Assembly: GCA_946999385.1 (NCBI GenBank)
Contig: CAMQCZ010000018.1
Span: 1-37,008, forward strand
Reading direction: 5' to 3'
DNA length: 37,008 nucleotides
DNA from: an uncultured Lachnoanaerobaculum sp.
GTDB lineage: Bacteria > Bacillota > Clostridia > Lachnospirales > Lachnospiraceae
The notes under the pieces are model-generated. The model made no database searches, had not been told where the DNA came from, and saw only the letters and a program-made list of their open reading frames with translations. Every line of letters begins with the position of its first letter. Positions within the stretch are counted from its first letter, which is position 1. Below, piece by piece: positions 17,014 through 26,124 of the stretch. Position numbers and translations under genes: made by a program.

Positions 17014-17907
17014 TTACAATTTTTTATCCGGTAATTGTGCGAATATTGTAGCTGCAAGCACAAAAATACAACCTACAATTTCTTTAATACTCATATTTTG
17101 AGCTAATATAAAATATGCCGCTATCGCAGCAAAAACAGATTCCAGACTCATTATAAGAGCTGCTAAAGTCGGATTTAAGTGTTTTTGAGCAAAAACCTGT
17201 AATGTATAACCTATACCTGATGAAAAAATACCTGTATAAATAATAGCCCTATATGCATATAGAATATCCCTTAAGCCAGGCCTTTCTATTATAAAAGCTA
17301 CTATCAGGGATAAAACACCTGCAAGTAAAAATTGAAGCATTGTGAGTAATATACTATCACAATTTTTAGTACATTTATCTATATAAATAATATGATAAGC
17401 GTAAATCAATGCTGAAATCAGAGCGAGTAAATCTCCATATGAAATATTAAAGCTTTCTTTGATTGTCAAAAAATACAAGCCTAAAATGCTTAAAAGTATA
17501 CAAAATAATATTTTTTTACTAATTTTATCACCTAAAAAAAAATGTATTATAGGCACTAAAACTATATATAAAACCGTTATAAATCCTACTTTGGCCACAC
17601 TTGTATATAATAAACTTATTTGCTGTGTCATGGCAGCAAAAAATAATATAAGACCTAATGTAAGACCTCCCTTTAAATTGCATATAAAATTTGACTTTAT
17701 ATTAGATGTGAGCTTTTTATGATTCATAAAGAAATAAACAGGTATTAAAAAAATACCACCTACTAAAAATCTCATTGCATTAAAAGTATTAGGTCCTATA
17801 GTTTTCATTCCGACACTTTGAAATACAAATGCAAGTCCCCATAAAAAAGCAGTTAAAAAAAGTGCGAAGATCGCTACCGGAATATTATTTTTTTCTTTAT
17901 TTATCAT
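17014..17907 (-). CDS. EamA/DMT-family permease
   Basis: 297 residues, ten predicted membrane helices arranged as two EamA repeats (about 12-140 and 155-290). The first helix carries FLTAFLWGLAFVFQS and the second repeat YAYHIIYIDK, both typical of drug/metabolite transporters. The substrate is unknown; family members export amino acids or other metabolites. It stands alone between the argS terminator and the rnf promoter. Confidence 0.85.
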   Translation of the reverse strand: MINKEKNNIPVAIFALFLTAFLWGLAFVFQSVGMKTIGPNTFNAMRFLVGGIFLIPVYFFMNHKKLTSNIKSNFICNLKGGLTLGLILFFAAMTQQISLLYTSVAKVGFITVLYIVLVPIIHFFLGDKISKKILFCILLSILGLYFLTIKESFNISYGDLLALISALIYAYHIIYIDKCTKNCDSILLTMLQFLLAGVLSLIVAFIIERPGLRDILYAYRAIIYTGIFSSGIGYTLQVFAQKHLNPTLAALIMSLESVFAAIAAYFILAQNMSIKEIVGCIFVLAATIFAQLPDKKL

Positions 17908-17933
17908 TCATAATCTCCTCTATATAATATACT

Positions 17934-17964
17934 AAAACAACTCGAATTAAATTCGAGCTGTTTT
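17934..17964 (-). terminator. Terminator of argS
   Basis: A strong hairpin: CTCGAAT/ATTCGAG (17941-17947 with 17951-17957) continued after one mismatch by AAAACA/TGTTTT. It lies 4 bases past the argS stop. Confidence 0.8.
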
Positions 17965-17968
17965 AATT

Positions 17969-19768
17969 TTACATATAATCCGGTGCCTTTATACCTAACA
18001 TATCTATACAAATATCTAAAATATCTTTAGTTAAGCTTATTAACGAAATATATGATTGTTTATCCGACTCGTCTTTGGTAGCTAAAATATTAATGTCATG
18101 ATAGAAGCTATTAAAGCAATTTGCCAAAGAATATATATATTGACAAAGCTTATTAGGTGCAAGCTCATTATAAGTATTTTTTATAACTTCATTAAATTTA
18201 GACAATTCCAAAAATAAATTTTTTTCTATATCCGTCTTTGCCTCTTTTAATTTTTCTATGTCAACAAGAGGAATATCATCTTTATAATATTTATTTAAAA
18301 TTGATTTTATTCTTACTATAGTATATAGAATATATGGACCGGTATTACCTTCAAAAGAGGTAAATTTTTCCATATCAAAAATATAATCCTTTGAAGCTTG
18401 ATTAGATAAATCCGCATATTTTAATGCCGCAGCTCCAACTATATCTGCTATCTCTTTGGCTTTCTTATCCTCAATATCTCTATTAGATTTTATTTTTTCA
18501 TATACCAATGATGATACATCCTTTATTAAATTTTCAAGTCGCATAACCCCACCATCTCTTGTCTTAAAGGGTTTAGCGTCTTTTCCATTTACGGTTCCAA
18601 AACCTATATGTATAAGCTTTTGATTTTCTTCTAAAATACCTGCCTTTCTTACTACCCTGAATACCTGTTCAAAATGTAAGCTTTGTCTTATATCGGTAAT
18701 ATATATAATTTCATCAGGCTTATAATCTTTCTGCCTCTGAATGATAGTTGCCAAATCTGATGTAGCATAAAGACTTGCACCGTCAGATTTTAATATAAGA
18801 CAAGGAGGTATCTGAGTTTTATCATCAGGATTTGAAACATCAACAACCAAAGCTCCATCACTTTCATAACATATATTTTTATTTTTTAATATATCTATAA
18901 GCTCTTTTATATAATCATTAGCATCACTTTCACCCTTCCATAAATCAAAGCTGACGTCTAATTTTTTATAATTTCTCTTTAAATCATTTACAGATACATC
19001 TATTATATGCTTCCAAATGGCTCTGAAAGCTTTATCTCCATTTTGCAACTTATATGTAGCCTGCATTGCCTTTTCTTTAAATTCTTTTGCTTTTTCTATT
19101 TCTTCACTGCTTGCATCCTGTGTATATTTTATTTTTTTACTCGCACAAGGATAAATATCCTCCAACTCTTCTATAGTAAAAGGGGGAAGTTTTGGATATT
19201 CACCGATAAAATTTTTGTCAAAATATACTAAATCAGGCTTTCTATGCCTAAGCTCCTCTATTATAAGTCCTATTTGCAATCCCCAATCACCCAGATGTAC
19301 ATCGGATATAACCCTATCATCGGCAAATTTTAAAATTCTTTTTATACTTTCACCTATAATTGCAGAACGTAAATGTCCAACATGTAACGGCTTTGCCACA
19401 TTTGGACCTCCAAAATCAAGCACTATCAATTTTTTGTCTTTTTTTTCAAAGCCATAATTTTTGCTTTTTTTCATATCCTGTAAATAAGTTTTTAAAAATA
19501 CTTTATCCACATTTAAATTTATAAAACCCGGCATTACTGCTTCAGCTTTTGCAAATATTTTTGAATTTTTAAGATCAGCAACAATTTCATTAGCTAAATC
19601 TATAGGTTTTTTATCTAGTTGCTTTGCAAGCATCATACAGGCATTACATTGAAACTCACATAAGTCAGGTCTATTTGAAATAGCTGCATTTACTCTTTTA
19701 AAATCATAATTTTTATTTTTAAATATATTTCTCAATTCATCGGTTATTATTTCTAAAATTGTATTCAT
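17969..19768 (-). CDS. argS: Arginyl-tRNA synthetase
   Basis: 599 residues. A class I synthetase charging tRNA-Arg. Residues 1-100 are the Add-1 domain that reads the tRNA elbow. The HIGH motif is HVGHLRSAIIG, preceded by DFGGPNVAKPLH. The KMSK-equivalent region is GKDAKPFKTRDGGVMRLENLI. The C-terminal DALR anticodon-binding domain ends in DMLGIKAPDYM, the usual terminus. It has its own terminator and lies downstream of the efp terminator, so it is probably its own unit. Confidence 0.96.
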   Translation of the reverse strand: MNTILEIITDELRNIFKNKNYDFKRVNAAISNRPDLCEFQCNACMMLAKQLDKKPIDLANEIVADLKNSKIFAKAEAVMPGFINLNVDKVFLKTYLQDMKKSKNYGFEKKDKKLIVLDFGGPNVAKPLHVGHLRSAIIGESIKRILKFADDRVISDVHLGDWGLQIGLIIEELRHRKPDLVYFDKNFIGEYPKLPPFTIEELEDIYPCASKKIKYTQDASSEEIEKAKEFKEKAMQATYKLQNGDKAFRAIWKHIIDVSVNDLKRNYKKLDVSFDLWKGESDANDYIKELIDILKNKNICYESDGALVVDVSNPDDKTQIPPCLILKSDGASLYATSDLATIIQRQKDYKPDEIIYITDIRQSLHFEQVFRVVRKAGILEENQKLIHIGFGTVNGKDAKPFKTRDGGVMRLENLIKDVSSLVYEKIKSNRDIEDKKAKEIADIVGAAALKYADLSNQASKDYIFDMEKFTSFEGNTGPYILYTIVRIKSILNKYYKDDIPLVDIEKLKEAKTDIEKNLFLELSKFNEVIKNTYNELAPNKLCQYIYSLANCFNSFYHDINILATKDESDKQSYISLISLTKDILDICIDMLGIKAPDYM

Positions 19769-19795
19769 ATTACCCCTTATTAACTAGTACAACAA

Positions 19796-19819
19796 TAAAA
19801 AGCGACTTTAACAAGTCGC
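19796..19819 (-). terminator. Terminator of efp
   Basis: A perfect 7-bp stem GCGACTT/AAGTCGC (19802-19808 with 19813-19819, loop TAAC), followed on the minus strand by TTTTTATT. 25 bases past the efp stop. Confidence 0.8.
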
Positions 19820-19843
19820 CAAAATTTGTGAATATATATATAA

Positions 19844-20404
19844 TTAAACTCTTGATAAATATTCACCTGTTCTTGTATCTATTTTTATTTTATCTCCAAT
19901 ATTTACAAATAATGGTACATAAACTGTTGCTCCTGTTTCAACCGTTGCAGGCTTAGAGGCATTAGTTGCCGTATTTCCTGCTATTCCCGGTTCCGTTTCA
20001 GATATTTCCAATTCTACAAAAAGTGGAGGCTCTACAGAAAATACATCTCCATTGAATGAACAAACCTTTACCATATCATTTTCTTTAACAAATTTTAATG
20101 CATCTCCAACTTTATCACTATTTAAAGCTATTTGATCATATGTTTCAGTATTCATAAAATGATACATATCACCATCTGAGTATAAATATTGCATCTCAGC
20201 TCTATCTATACGAGCCGGTGGAAATTTTTCTGTCGGACGGAAGGTACGTTCCACAACACTTCCTGTTATTACATTTTTTATCTTGGTCCTTACAAATGCC
20301 GCACCCTTACCCGGCTTTACATGTTGAAACTCCATTATCTGGAATACTTGACCTTCTTCTATTTCTAAAGTAAGCCCATTTTTAAACTCTCCAGCTGAAA
20401 TCAT
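19844..20404 (-). CDS. efp: Translation elongation factor P
   Basis: 186 residues, normal length. It relieves ribosomes stalled at polyproline. Three domains are present: KOW-like N domain, OB domain, and C-terminal OB with GDKIKIDTRTGEYLSRV. The tip lysine that is modified in many species is K33 in HVKPGKGAAF. No epmA/epmB-like gene is nearby. AGGAGG precedes the ATG. Confidence 0.96.
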   Translation of the reverse strand: MISAGEFKNGLTLEIEEGQVFQIMEFQHVKPGKGAAFVRTKIKNVITGSVVERTFRPTEKFPPARIDRAEMQYLYSDGDMYHFMNTETYDQIALNSDKVGDALKFVKENDMVKVCSFNGDVFSVEPPLFVELEISETEPGIAGNTATNASKPATVETGATVYVPLFVNIGDKIKIDTRTGEYLSRV

Positions 20405-20437
20405 TAATAATTTCCTCCTAAAATAAGATTATGATTT

Positions 20438-20466
20438 ATTCTATAATAAAAACTTTTATTAAGCAA
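20438..20466 (-). promoter_or_regulatory. Promoter of efp
   Basis: TTGCTT (20461-20466) and TAGAAT (20438-20443) on the minus strand, spacing 17, about 35-60 bases before the efp start. Confidence 0.55.
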
Positions 20467-20502
20467 GCTTTTTTATAATGCTTATAAAATTGTGAATTGA
20501 TA

Positions 20503-20546
20503 AAATAAATGCGAAATGAGCGATATAACTCTATTCGCATTTATTT
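20503..20546 (-). terminator. Long hairpin, probable terminator of the fucose operon
   Basis: A perfect 13-bp inverted repeat (20503-20515 with 20534-20546) around an 18-base loop that holds a GAG/CTC inner pairing. On the minus strand the last arm ends in ATTTATTTTATC. It lies about 210 bases after fucO and just before the efp promoter. The long distance from fucO makes the assignment moderate. Confidence 0.5.
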
Positions 20547-20572
20547 ACTACTTAAAATTACAAATATAATAC

Positions 20573-20627
20573 TAAGTGTCAGTATAAAGAAATAAATAGT
20601 ATATTTTTACACTGACACTGACACTTA
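20573..20627. repeat. Inverted repeat with a tandem hexamer
   Basis: TAAGTGTCAGT (20573-20583) is repeated inverted as ACTGACACTTA (20617-20627), and the right arm is preceded by a second copy of its own unit, giving CACTGACACTGACACT. No T run follows on the minus strand. Purpose unknown. The rest of 20405-20758 holds AT-rich small repeats, including AATAATA/TATTATT at 20733-20752 just past fucO. Confidence 0.45.
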
Positions 20628-20758
20628 CTTTTACATTTTTTAATTTTACGGAATTGATAAAACTTTATAGCAAGTACAAATATACTTTTTAAAATTATAT
20701 TGAACTAACTATAAAGCTTTAATATAATTTCAAATAATAAGCTTATATTATTAAAAGC

Positions 20759-21904
20759 TTATAATAAGGATAAATATAATCCTTTTATATCTTCAAAACT
20801 TGGAACTCTTGGATTTCCAGGTGTACAAGCATCTGCCATAGCGGACTCTGTCAGGAAATCTACATCCTCCAATTTTAAAATTTCTTTCAAATCTGCCGGT
20901 ATTCCGACATCCTTAGATAATTGTTTAACTGCATCTATAGCCGCTTTTCTATATTCTGCTTGTGTCATATTTTCTACACCCTTAACACCCATAGCTATAG
21001 CTACATCTTTTAATTTTTCTCCTGTATATTCTGAATTATATTCCATTACTGTAGGTAATATAATAGCATTTGCAACACCATGAGGAGTATTATAAACTGC
21101 TCCAAGACCATGAGCCATAGAATGAACTATACCAAGACCGCAATTAGAAAATCCCATTCCTGTTATATATTGAGCTAATGCCATGCCCTCTCTGCCTTCT
21201 TTAGTATTTTCAACGGCTCCTCTTAAATGCTTAGAAATAAGCTCAATTGCTTTTAAGTTAAACATATCCGTCATAGTCCATGCACCCTTTGTAGTATAAC
21301 CTTCAATAGCATGAGTAAGTGCATCCATTCCTGTAGCTGCTGTAAGTGATTTAGGCATACTTGACATCATATCAGGATCTACTATAGCTACTACCGGAAT
21401 ATCATGAGGATCTACACAAACAAACTTCCTTTTCTTTTCAACATCAGTTATAACATAATTTATTGTAACTTCAGCTGCTGTACCTGCCGTTGTTGCAACC
21501 GCTATAATTGGTACACAAGGTTTTTTTGTTGGAGATAAGCCTTCAAGACTTCTAACATCTTCAAATTCAGGATTATTTATTATTATACCTATAGCCTTTG
21601 AACAATCCATAGAAGAACCACCACCTACTGCTATAATGTAATCTGCTTTTGCATTTTTATAAGCTTCTACACCATGCTTTACATTTTCTATAGTAGGATT
21701 TGGCTGTATATCCGTATAAAGTACATATTCTAAATCAGCTTCATCCAATATATTACTTATTTTTTTAGTTACATTAAATTTTACCAAATCAGGATCTGAG
21801 CAAAGTAAAGCTTTTTTTAATCCTCTCGCCTTAACCTCTGTTATAATTTCTTTTATAGCTCCATATCCATGATATGAAGTTTCATTTAAAATAATTCTTG
21901 CCAT
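20759..21904 (-). CDS. fucO: Lactaldehyde reductase (iron-type 1,2-propanediol oxidoreductase)
   Basis: 381 residues, the same size as E. coli FucO. It reduces L-lactaldehyde, released by the fuculose-phosphate aldolase, to 1,2-propanediol with NADH. Group III iron alcohol dehydrogenase features are GGGSSMDCSKAIG (NAD-binding), MDALTHAIEGY (Asp and His metal ligands) and GIVHSMAHGLGAVYNTPHGVAN (two further His ligands). It is last in the operon, 26 bases after fucU. The name rests on family plus the fuc context. Confidence 0.92.
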   Translation of the reverse strand: MARIILNETSYHGYGAIKEIITEVKARGLKKALLCSDPDLVKFNVTKKISNILDEADLEYVLYTDIQPNPTIENVKHGVEAYKNAKADYIIAVGGGSSMDCSKAIGIIINNPEFEDVRSLEGLSPTKKPCVPIIAVATTAGTAAEVTINYVITDVEKKRKFVCVDPHDIPVVAIVDPDMMSSMPKSLTAATGMDALTHAIEGYTTKGAWTMTDMFNLKAIELISKHLRGAVENTKEGREGMALAQYITGMGFSNCGLGIVHSMAHGLGAVYNTPHGVANAIILPTVMEYNSEYTGEKLKDVAIAMGVKGVENMTQAEYRKAAIDAVKQLSKDVGIPADLKEILKLEDVDFLTESAMADACTPGNPRVPSFEDIKGLYLSLL

Positions 21905-21930
21905 TTCACATTCCCTCTCATTAATTTAAA

Positions 21931-22368
21931 TTAAATTACCACACCTTTTTGTAAAATTATATTTGCATATAATGCTTTTTCAGATGTTGCTATAATTAAA
22001 TATGATTTTTTTGCTTCTTCATAAAAAGAAAATCTCTCTATATTCGTTATAGCCTCTCTACCTCTTGAATCATTTTTTTCTATTATTTCAGCAAATTCTT
22101 CCCAAATAGGAGTTTCTACAGTATCTCCCTTTACTTTTTGCATTAGTATAACAGCTTTATCAACATATTTATCTAAAGGAAAAACTTTTAAAACAGCTTC
22201 TAATATCTCCGGTACTCCATGTCCATCCATGCGTACTATTTTACAATTTTTACCTATTGACTCAGCAGGAAAATTTCCATCTGAAATAACCAATCTGTCC
22301 GAATGCCCCATCTCACATAAATATTTTAATAATTCAGGAGAAAGTATAGCCGGTATCCCTTTTAACAT
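21931..22368 (-). CDS. fucU: L-fucose mutarotase (RbsD/FucU family)
   Basis: 145 residues. It speeds interconversion of fucose anomers so that the isomerase is fed. His22 in MGHSDRLVISDGNFP is the family catalytic residue, and PIWEEFAEII and RFSFYEEAKKSYLIIATSE are family motifs. The gene is in the fucose operon between the binding protein and fucO, after an unusual 98-base gap with two hairpins. Confidence 0.93.
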   Translation of the reverse strand: MLKGIPAILSPELLKYLCEMGHSDRLVISDGNFPAESIGKNCKIVRMDGHGVPEILEAVLKVFPLDKYVDKAVILMQKVKGDTVETPIWEEFAEIIEKNDSRGREAITNIERFSFYEEAKKSYLIIATSEKALYANIILQKGVVI

Positions 22369-22410
22369 AAGTACCTCCTTTTAATAGTTATTTTTTTAAC
22401 TATCATATTT

Positions 22411-22448
22411 TTTTATATACTTCCCAATTCTCAGGGAAGTATATAAAA
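22411..22448. other. Intercistronic hairpin between the sugar-binding protein gene and fucU
   Basis: A perfect 15-bp stem (22411-22425 with 22434-22448, 8-base loop), about 20 bases after the binding protein stop. On the minus strand it is followed by A, not T, so it is not an ordinary terminator. It could protect the 3' end of the binding-protein mRNA. A second 7-bp hairpin, ATAGTTA/TAACTAT, lies at 22384-22403. Confidence 0.6.
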
Positions 22449-22466
22449 TTTAGTATTAATTATTAT

Positions 22467-23576
22467 TTATTCATATAAGCAAGGCTTAATCTCAGGATCC
22501 TCCATGTTATCTGCATTATACCATTTAGCACCTGTATCGACATCCTTTACTTCTTTTCCATTTGCAGCCTCATATGCCAATTTAACTGCATTATATCCTA
22601 TAGAAACAGGATCCTGAGTTACTGCACCTGCAAATCTCTTATCCTTTATAGCATCAAGTAATTTCTTACCGGCATCAAATCCTACTGCCAATACTTTACC
22701 TTCACCTATCCTATTATTACCCTCATCTGCTGTTATAATAGCATTAGCTGCAAACTCATTTGAACCATAAATAGCTATTAAATCATCTTTATTTAATATA
22801 GCTGAAGCAACAGCAGCCGCATCTGAATCCTGTACATTTGCAGGAATACCAACTTCAATTATAACCTTTGCACCTGCTTTTTCATTTTTCAAACTGTCAT
22901 GTCCTTCAATACTAACCTTATCTTCTCCTATAAATTCTGCCATAGCATCAACAAAGCCCTTTGTTCTTTCTACTATTGATTGAGAATTAGACTCTTGTGC
23001 TACAACTCCTATACGAACAACTCCACTTGCAGAATCAATCTTATCTTTAATTAAATTGTATGTTTCTTTTGCAGCAAGCTTTCCTGCTTCCAAGTTATTA
23101 GTTGCAGCATTTGCTTTTACAGCACCTTCAGGAGCATCAGGAACACCTGAATCAAATCCGATTATAGGTATATTTGCATCAAGTGCTGTCTGTATAGGTC
23201 CAAGTGCGGCTTTTGTATCTAGAGCTGCAAGTGCAATAGCTGCAGGCTTTTTAGCAATAGCTGCATTTAAATATTCAACTTGTTGTGCTATAGCACTTTC
23301 ATTATCAGGTCCTTGGAAAGAAATATCTACATTAAATTCTTCTGCGGCCTTCTTTGAACCCAATTCTACAGCTTTCCAAAATTGATGCTGAAAGCCTTTT
23401 GCAATAACATCTATATGTTGCTTTTCTCCGGTAGCGGCTTCCTTATTTTCATCACTTGCTTCTACCTTACTTTCTGCTTTTGTATCATCTGTTGTAGTTT
23501 TATTTGTACTACAAGCAGCTAAGCTCATAACTACTAAGCCCATAGCCAAAACAGTTCCTAAAATTTTCTTTTTCAT
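22467..23576 (-). CDS. ABC sugar transporter, substrate-binding lipoprotein
   Basis: 369 residues. Residues 1-21 are a lipoprotein signal with lipobox LAAC (Cys22), then a Thr/Asp/Glu-rich linker to about 50. The rest is a periplasmic-binding-protein type I fold of the ribose/galactose class: DNESAIAQQVEYLNAAIAKKP, ALDTKAALGPIQTALDANIP, AAVASAILNKDDL. The ligand is inferred to be L-fucose or a fucosyl sugar from the operon; sequence alone would say 'ribose-like'. Confidence 0.88.
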   Translation of the reverse strand: MKKKILGTVLAMGLVVMSLAACSTNKTTTDDTKAESKVEASDENKEAATGEKQHIDVIAKGFQHQFWKAVELGSKKAAEEFNVDISFQGPDNESAIAQQVEYLNAAIAKKPAAIALAALDTKAALGPIQTALDANIPIIGFDSGVPDAPEGAVKANAATNNLEAGKLAAKETYNLIKDKIDSASGVVRIGVVAQESNSQSIVERTKGFVDAMAEFIGEDKVSIEGHDSLKNEKAGAKVIIEVGIPANVQDSDAAAVASAILNKDDLIAIYGSNEFAANAIITADEGNNRIGEGKVLAVGFDAGKKLLDAIKDKRFAGAVTQDPVSIGYNAVKLAYEAANGKEVKDVDTGAKWYNADNMEDPEIKPCLYE

Positions 23577-23620
23577 ATAATATCCTCCTTATATTAACAC
23601 ATATAGTGTTTAGATACCTG

Positions 23621-24601
23621 TTAATTATTACGTTTTCTATTTAAAATATCCATATATACTGCAAATATTAAAATTATACCTGTAATGAATAATTGATAAT
23701 GTGATTGCACTCCGATATATGGAAAACCAATCTTTAAAACTGTCATAATAAAGACACCGATTATAGTTCCAATAATAGAACCTACACCACCTGAAAGTGA
23801 AGTTCCTCCTATAACCACTCCTGCTATAGCATCAAGCTCAAAGCCTCCACCTGTATTTGGCTGAGCAGCTATAAATACTGCTACATAAGCAATTCCTGCT
23901 AATGCTGCAAAAAATCCTGAAAATACATAAGCAAGTGTTTCATATTTAGAAACATCAATTCCTGATAACCTTGTAGCCTCCTTATTTGATCCTATAGATA
24001 AAATATATCTACCTGTTCTTGTCTTTGTAAGTACAACTGACATAATAATTACTATTAATGCTAAAAGCACAAAGCCTGTAGGAAAATTTTTTGGTAAAAA
24101 GCTCTTATCACTTGTTATCATAAAAAATTCTCTGAATATTGCTCCTGCCTGACTACCTTGTGGAAATGATATAGTCTTTGTACCTGAAACAATAGATCCT
24201 AAACCTCTACTCATCATCATAGTTCCTAAGGTGGCAATAAATGCAGGTAAACCTAATTTAGATACCATTAATCCATTCAACAGACCAAAAAATGTTCCGA
24301 CCAATAATGTTACTAATATAACAAATATCATAGGTAAACCCTTTTCCATTAAAGTTCCACCAATTAAAACCGAACAAATAGCCACTGTTCCTATTGATAA
24401 ATCTATACCTCCGGTACATATAACAAATGTTACTCCTATCGCCATAAATGCTATATAATAAGCTGACTTGGCTATATTTGTAAATGTTGTTGCCTGTAAA
24501 AATGATTTTGGCGTTATTGCAGCAAATACCATACAAATTAATATAAGTGCAATAAGAACTACCGTTTGTTGATTTGCAAATATTTTCTTAATACCTTTCA
24601 T
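23621..24601 (-). CDS. ABC sugar transporter, permease (RbsC-like)
   Basis: 326 residues, eight to ten membrane helices. The family signatures are GGIDLSIGTVAICSVLIGG and the EAA-like cytoplasmic segment TGRYILSIGSNKEATRLSGIDVSKY, followed by DAIAGVVIGGTSLSGGVGSIIGT. It forms a homodimeric channel with the ATPase. It lies 12 bases after the ATPase gene. Confidence 0.92.
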   Translation of the reverse strand: MKGIKKIFANQQTVVLIALILICMVFAAITPKSFLQATTFTNIAKSAYYIAFMAIGVTFVICTGGIDLSIGTVAICSVLIGGTLMEKGLPMIFVILVTLLVGTFFGLLNGLMVSKLGLPAFIATLGTMMMSRGLGSIVSGTKTISFPQGSQAGAIFREFFMITSDKSFLPKNFPTGFVLLALIVIIMSVVLTKTRTGRYILSIGSNKEATRLSGIDVSKYETLAYVFSGFFAALAGIAYVAVFIAAQPNTGGGFELDAIAGVVIGGTSLSGGVGSIIGTIIGVFIMTVLKIGFPYIGVQSHYQLFITGIILIFAVYMDILNRKRNN

Positions 24602-24613
24602 TACTCTTATCTC

Positions 24614-26104
24614 CTAACGATTTGTTGCAGAACTCATAATTGATTCCTGATTAGCCTCTGATATATCAAGTATACCTGTTACTCTTCCTTCACACATAAC
24701 AATAACCCTATCCGACATTCTAAGCACTTCCGGTAATTCTGATGAAATCATAATAATAGATTTTCCTTGCTTTACAAGCTCTTCCATTAAAGTATATATT
24801 TCACTTTTTGCACCTATATCAATTCCCCTCGTAGGTTCATCAAAAATTAAAATATCACTATTCCTTACCAGCCATTTTGCTATAACTACTTTTTGCTGAT
24901 TTCCACCCGAAAGCTTCTTAACTAATTGCTGTGTACTTGGTGTTTTTGTTTTTAAATCTTCTATATATTTTTTAGAAATATCTATTGATTTTTTTCTATC
25001 TATAAAAAATCCTTTGACAAAATTATCTAAAGAAGATATCACAGTATTTTCTTCAACAGACTTATCAACTATAAGACCATATCTTTTTCTATCCTCTGAT
25101 AAATAACCTATTCCTACATTTACTGCATCCTTAGGCGATCTTATTTTAACTTCTTTACCCTTTACAAATATTTTACCTGAATCTAATTTATCAGCTCCAA
25201 ATATAAGCCTTGCAACCTCTGTACGACCTGCACCCATTAATCCTGAAAAGCCTAATATCTCTCCTTTTTTTAATTCAAAGCTTACATTTCTTACATGTTT
25301 ACCTCTATTTAAATTTTCACATTTTAAAACAACTTCGGCATCCTTCGCTACATCTGAATGAGTTTTAGGATTACTAAAAATAGTTCTACCTACCATCAAT
25401 TTTATTATATCTGATTTTGTACATTCTTTAGTTATGAGAGTACCGACATATTCACCATCACGCATTACAGTAACTCTATCTGATATAATATTAATCTCAT
25501 CCATTCTATGAGATATATATATTATTCCTTTACCATTTTTCTTTAAATCATTTATAACCTTAAACAATTCTTCTATTTCTGAATCTGTTAAAGCTGCAGT
25601 CGGCTCATCAAAAACTATAATTTTAGCTTCAGTAGAAATAGCTTTCGCTATTTCTACCATCTGCTGTTTACCAACTGTTAAATTTCCGATTTTTTCTGAA
25701 GGATCAATATCTATATTAAGTAATTTGAATAGCTTTTTTGACTCTGATATCATCCTATTATCATCTATTAAAAATCCTTTTTTATACTCCTTACCTATAA
25801 AAAGATTTTGTGCTACCGTTAAATCATTCATCATATTTAACTCCTGATGAACAATAGCAATTCCTGCCTTTTCAGATTCTGCTATACTCTTAAATTCGAC
25901 CTCTTTTCCATAATATATTATTTGACCTCCGTCCTTACTATAAATACCGGTCAATATTTTCATGAGAGTAGATTTCCCTGCACCATTTTCTCCCATCAGT
26001 GCAACCACTTCATTTGTCTTAAGCTCAAGTTGTGCATTTTTTAGTGCTACTACACCGGAGAAAGACTTTGTGATATTGTTCATACTCAGTATTACATCAC
26101 TCAT
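24614..26104 (-). CDS. ABC sugar transporter, dual ATPase (RbsA-like)
   Basis: 496 residues, two fused nucleotide-binding domains. First domain: Walker A GENGAGKST, a divergent signature LTVGKQQMVEIAKAI and Walker B IIVFDEPTAALTD. Second domain: degenerate Walker A GLMGAGRTE, signature KLSGGNQQKVVIAKW and Walker B ILIFDEPTRGID. This asymmetry is normal for the RbsA/MglA group. It is 20 bases after the aldolase gene. Confidence 0.94.
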   Translation of the reverse strand: MSDVILSMNNITKSFSGVVALKNAQLELKTNEVVALMGENGAGKSTLMKILTGIYSKDGGQIIYYGKEVEFKSIAESEKAGIAIVHQELNMMNDLTVAQNLFIGKEYKKGFLIDDNRMISESKKLFKLLNIDIDPSEKIGNLTVGKQQMVEIAKAISTEAKIIVFDEPTAALTDSEIEELFKVINDLKKNGKGIIYISHRMDEINIISDRVTVMRDGEYVGTLITKECTKSDIIKLMVGRTIFSNPKTHSDVAKDAEVVLKCENLNRGKHVRNVSFELKKGEILGFSGLMGAGRTEVARLIFGADKLDSGKIFVKGKEVKIRSPKDAVNVGIGYLSEDRKRYGLIVDKSVEENTVISSLDNFVKGFFIDRKKSIDISKKYIEDLKTKTPSTQQLVKKLSGGNQQKVVIAKWLVRNSDILIFDEPTRGIDIGAKSEIYTLMEELVKQGKSIIMISSELPEVLRMSDRVIVMCEGRVTGILDISEANQESIMSSATNR

Positions 26105-26124
26105 ATATTAATCTCCTTTAGGAC

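Noticed and set aside
22467..26104. Ribose transport operon
   Set aside because: No ribokinase or RbsD-RbsK pair; the genes are embedded among fucose enzymes with gaps of 12-44 bases. Ligand still needs testing.
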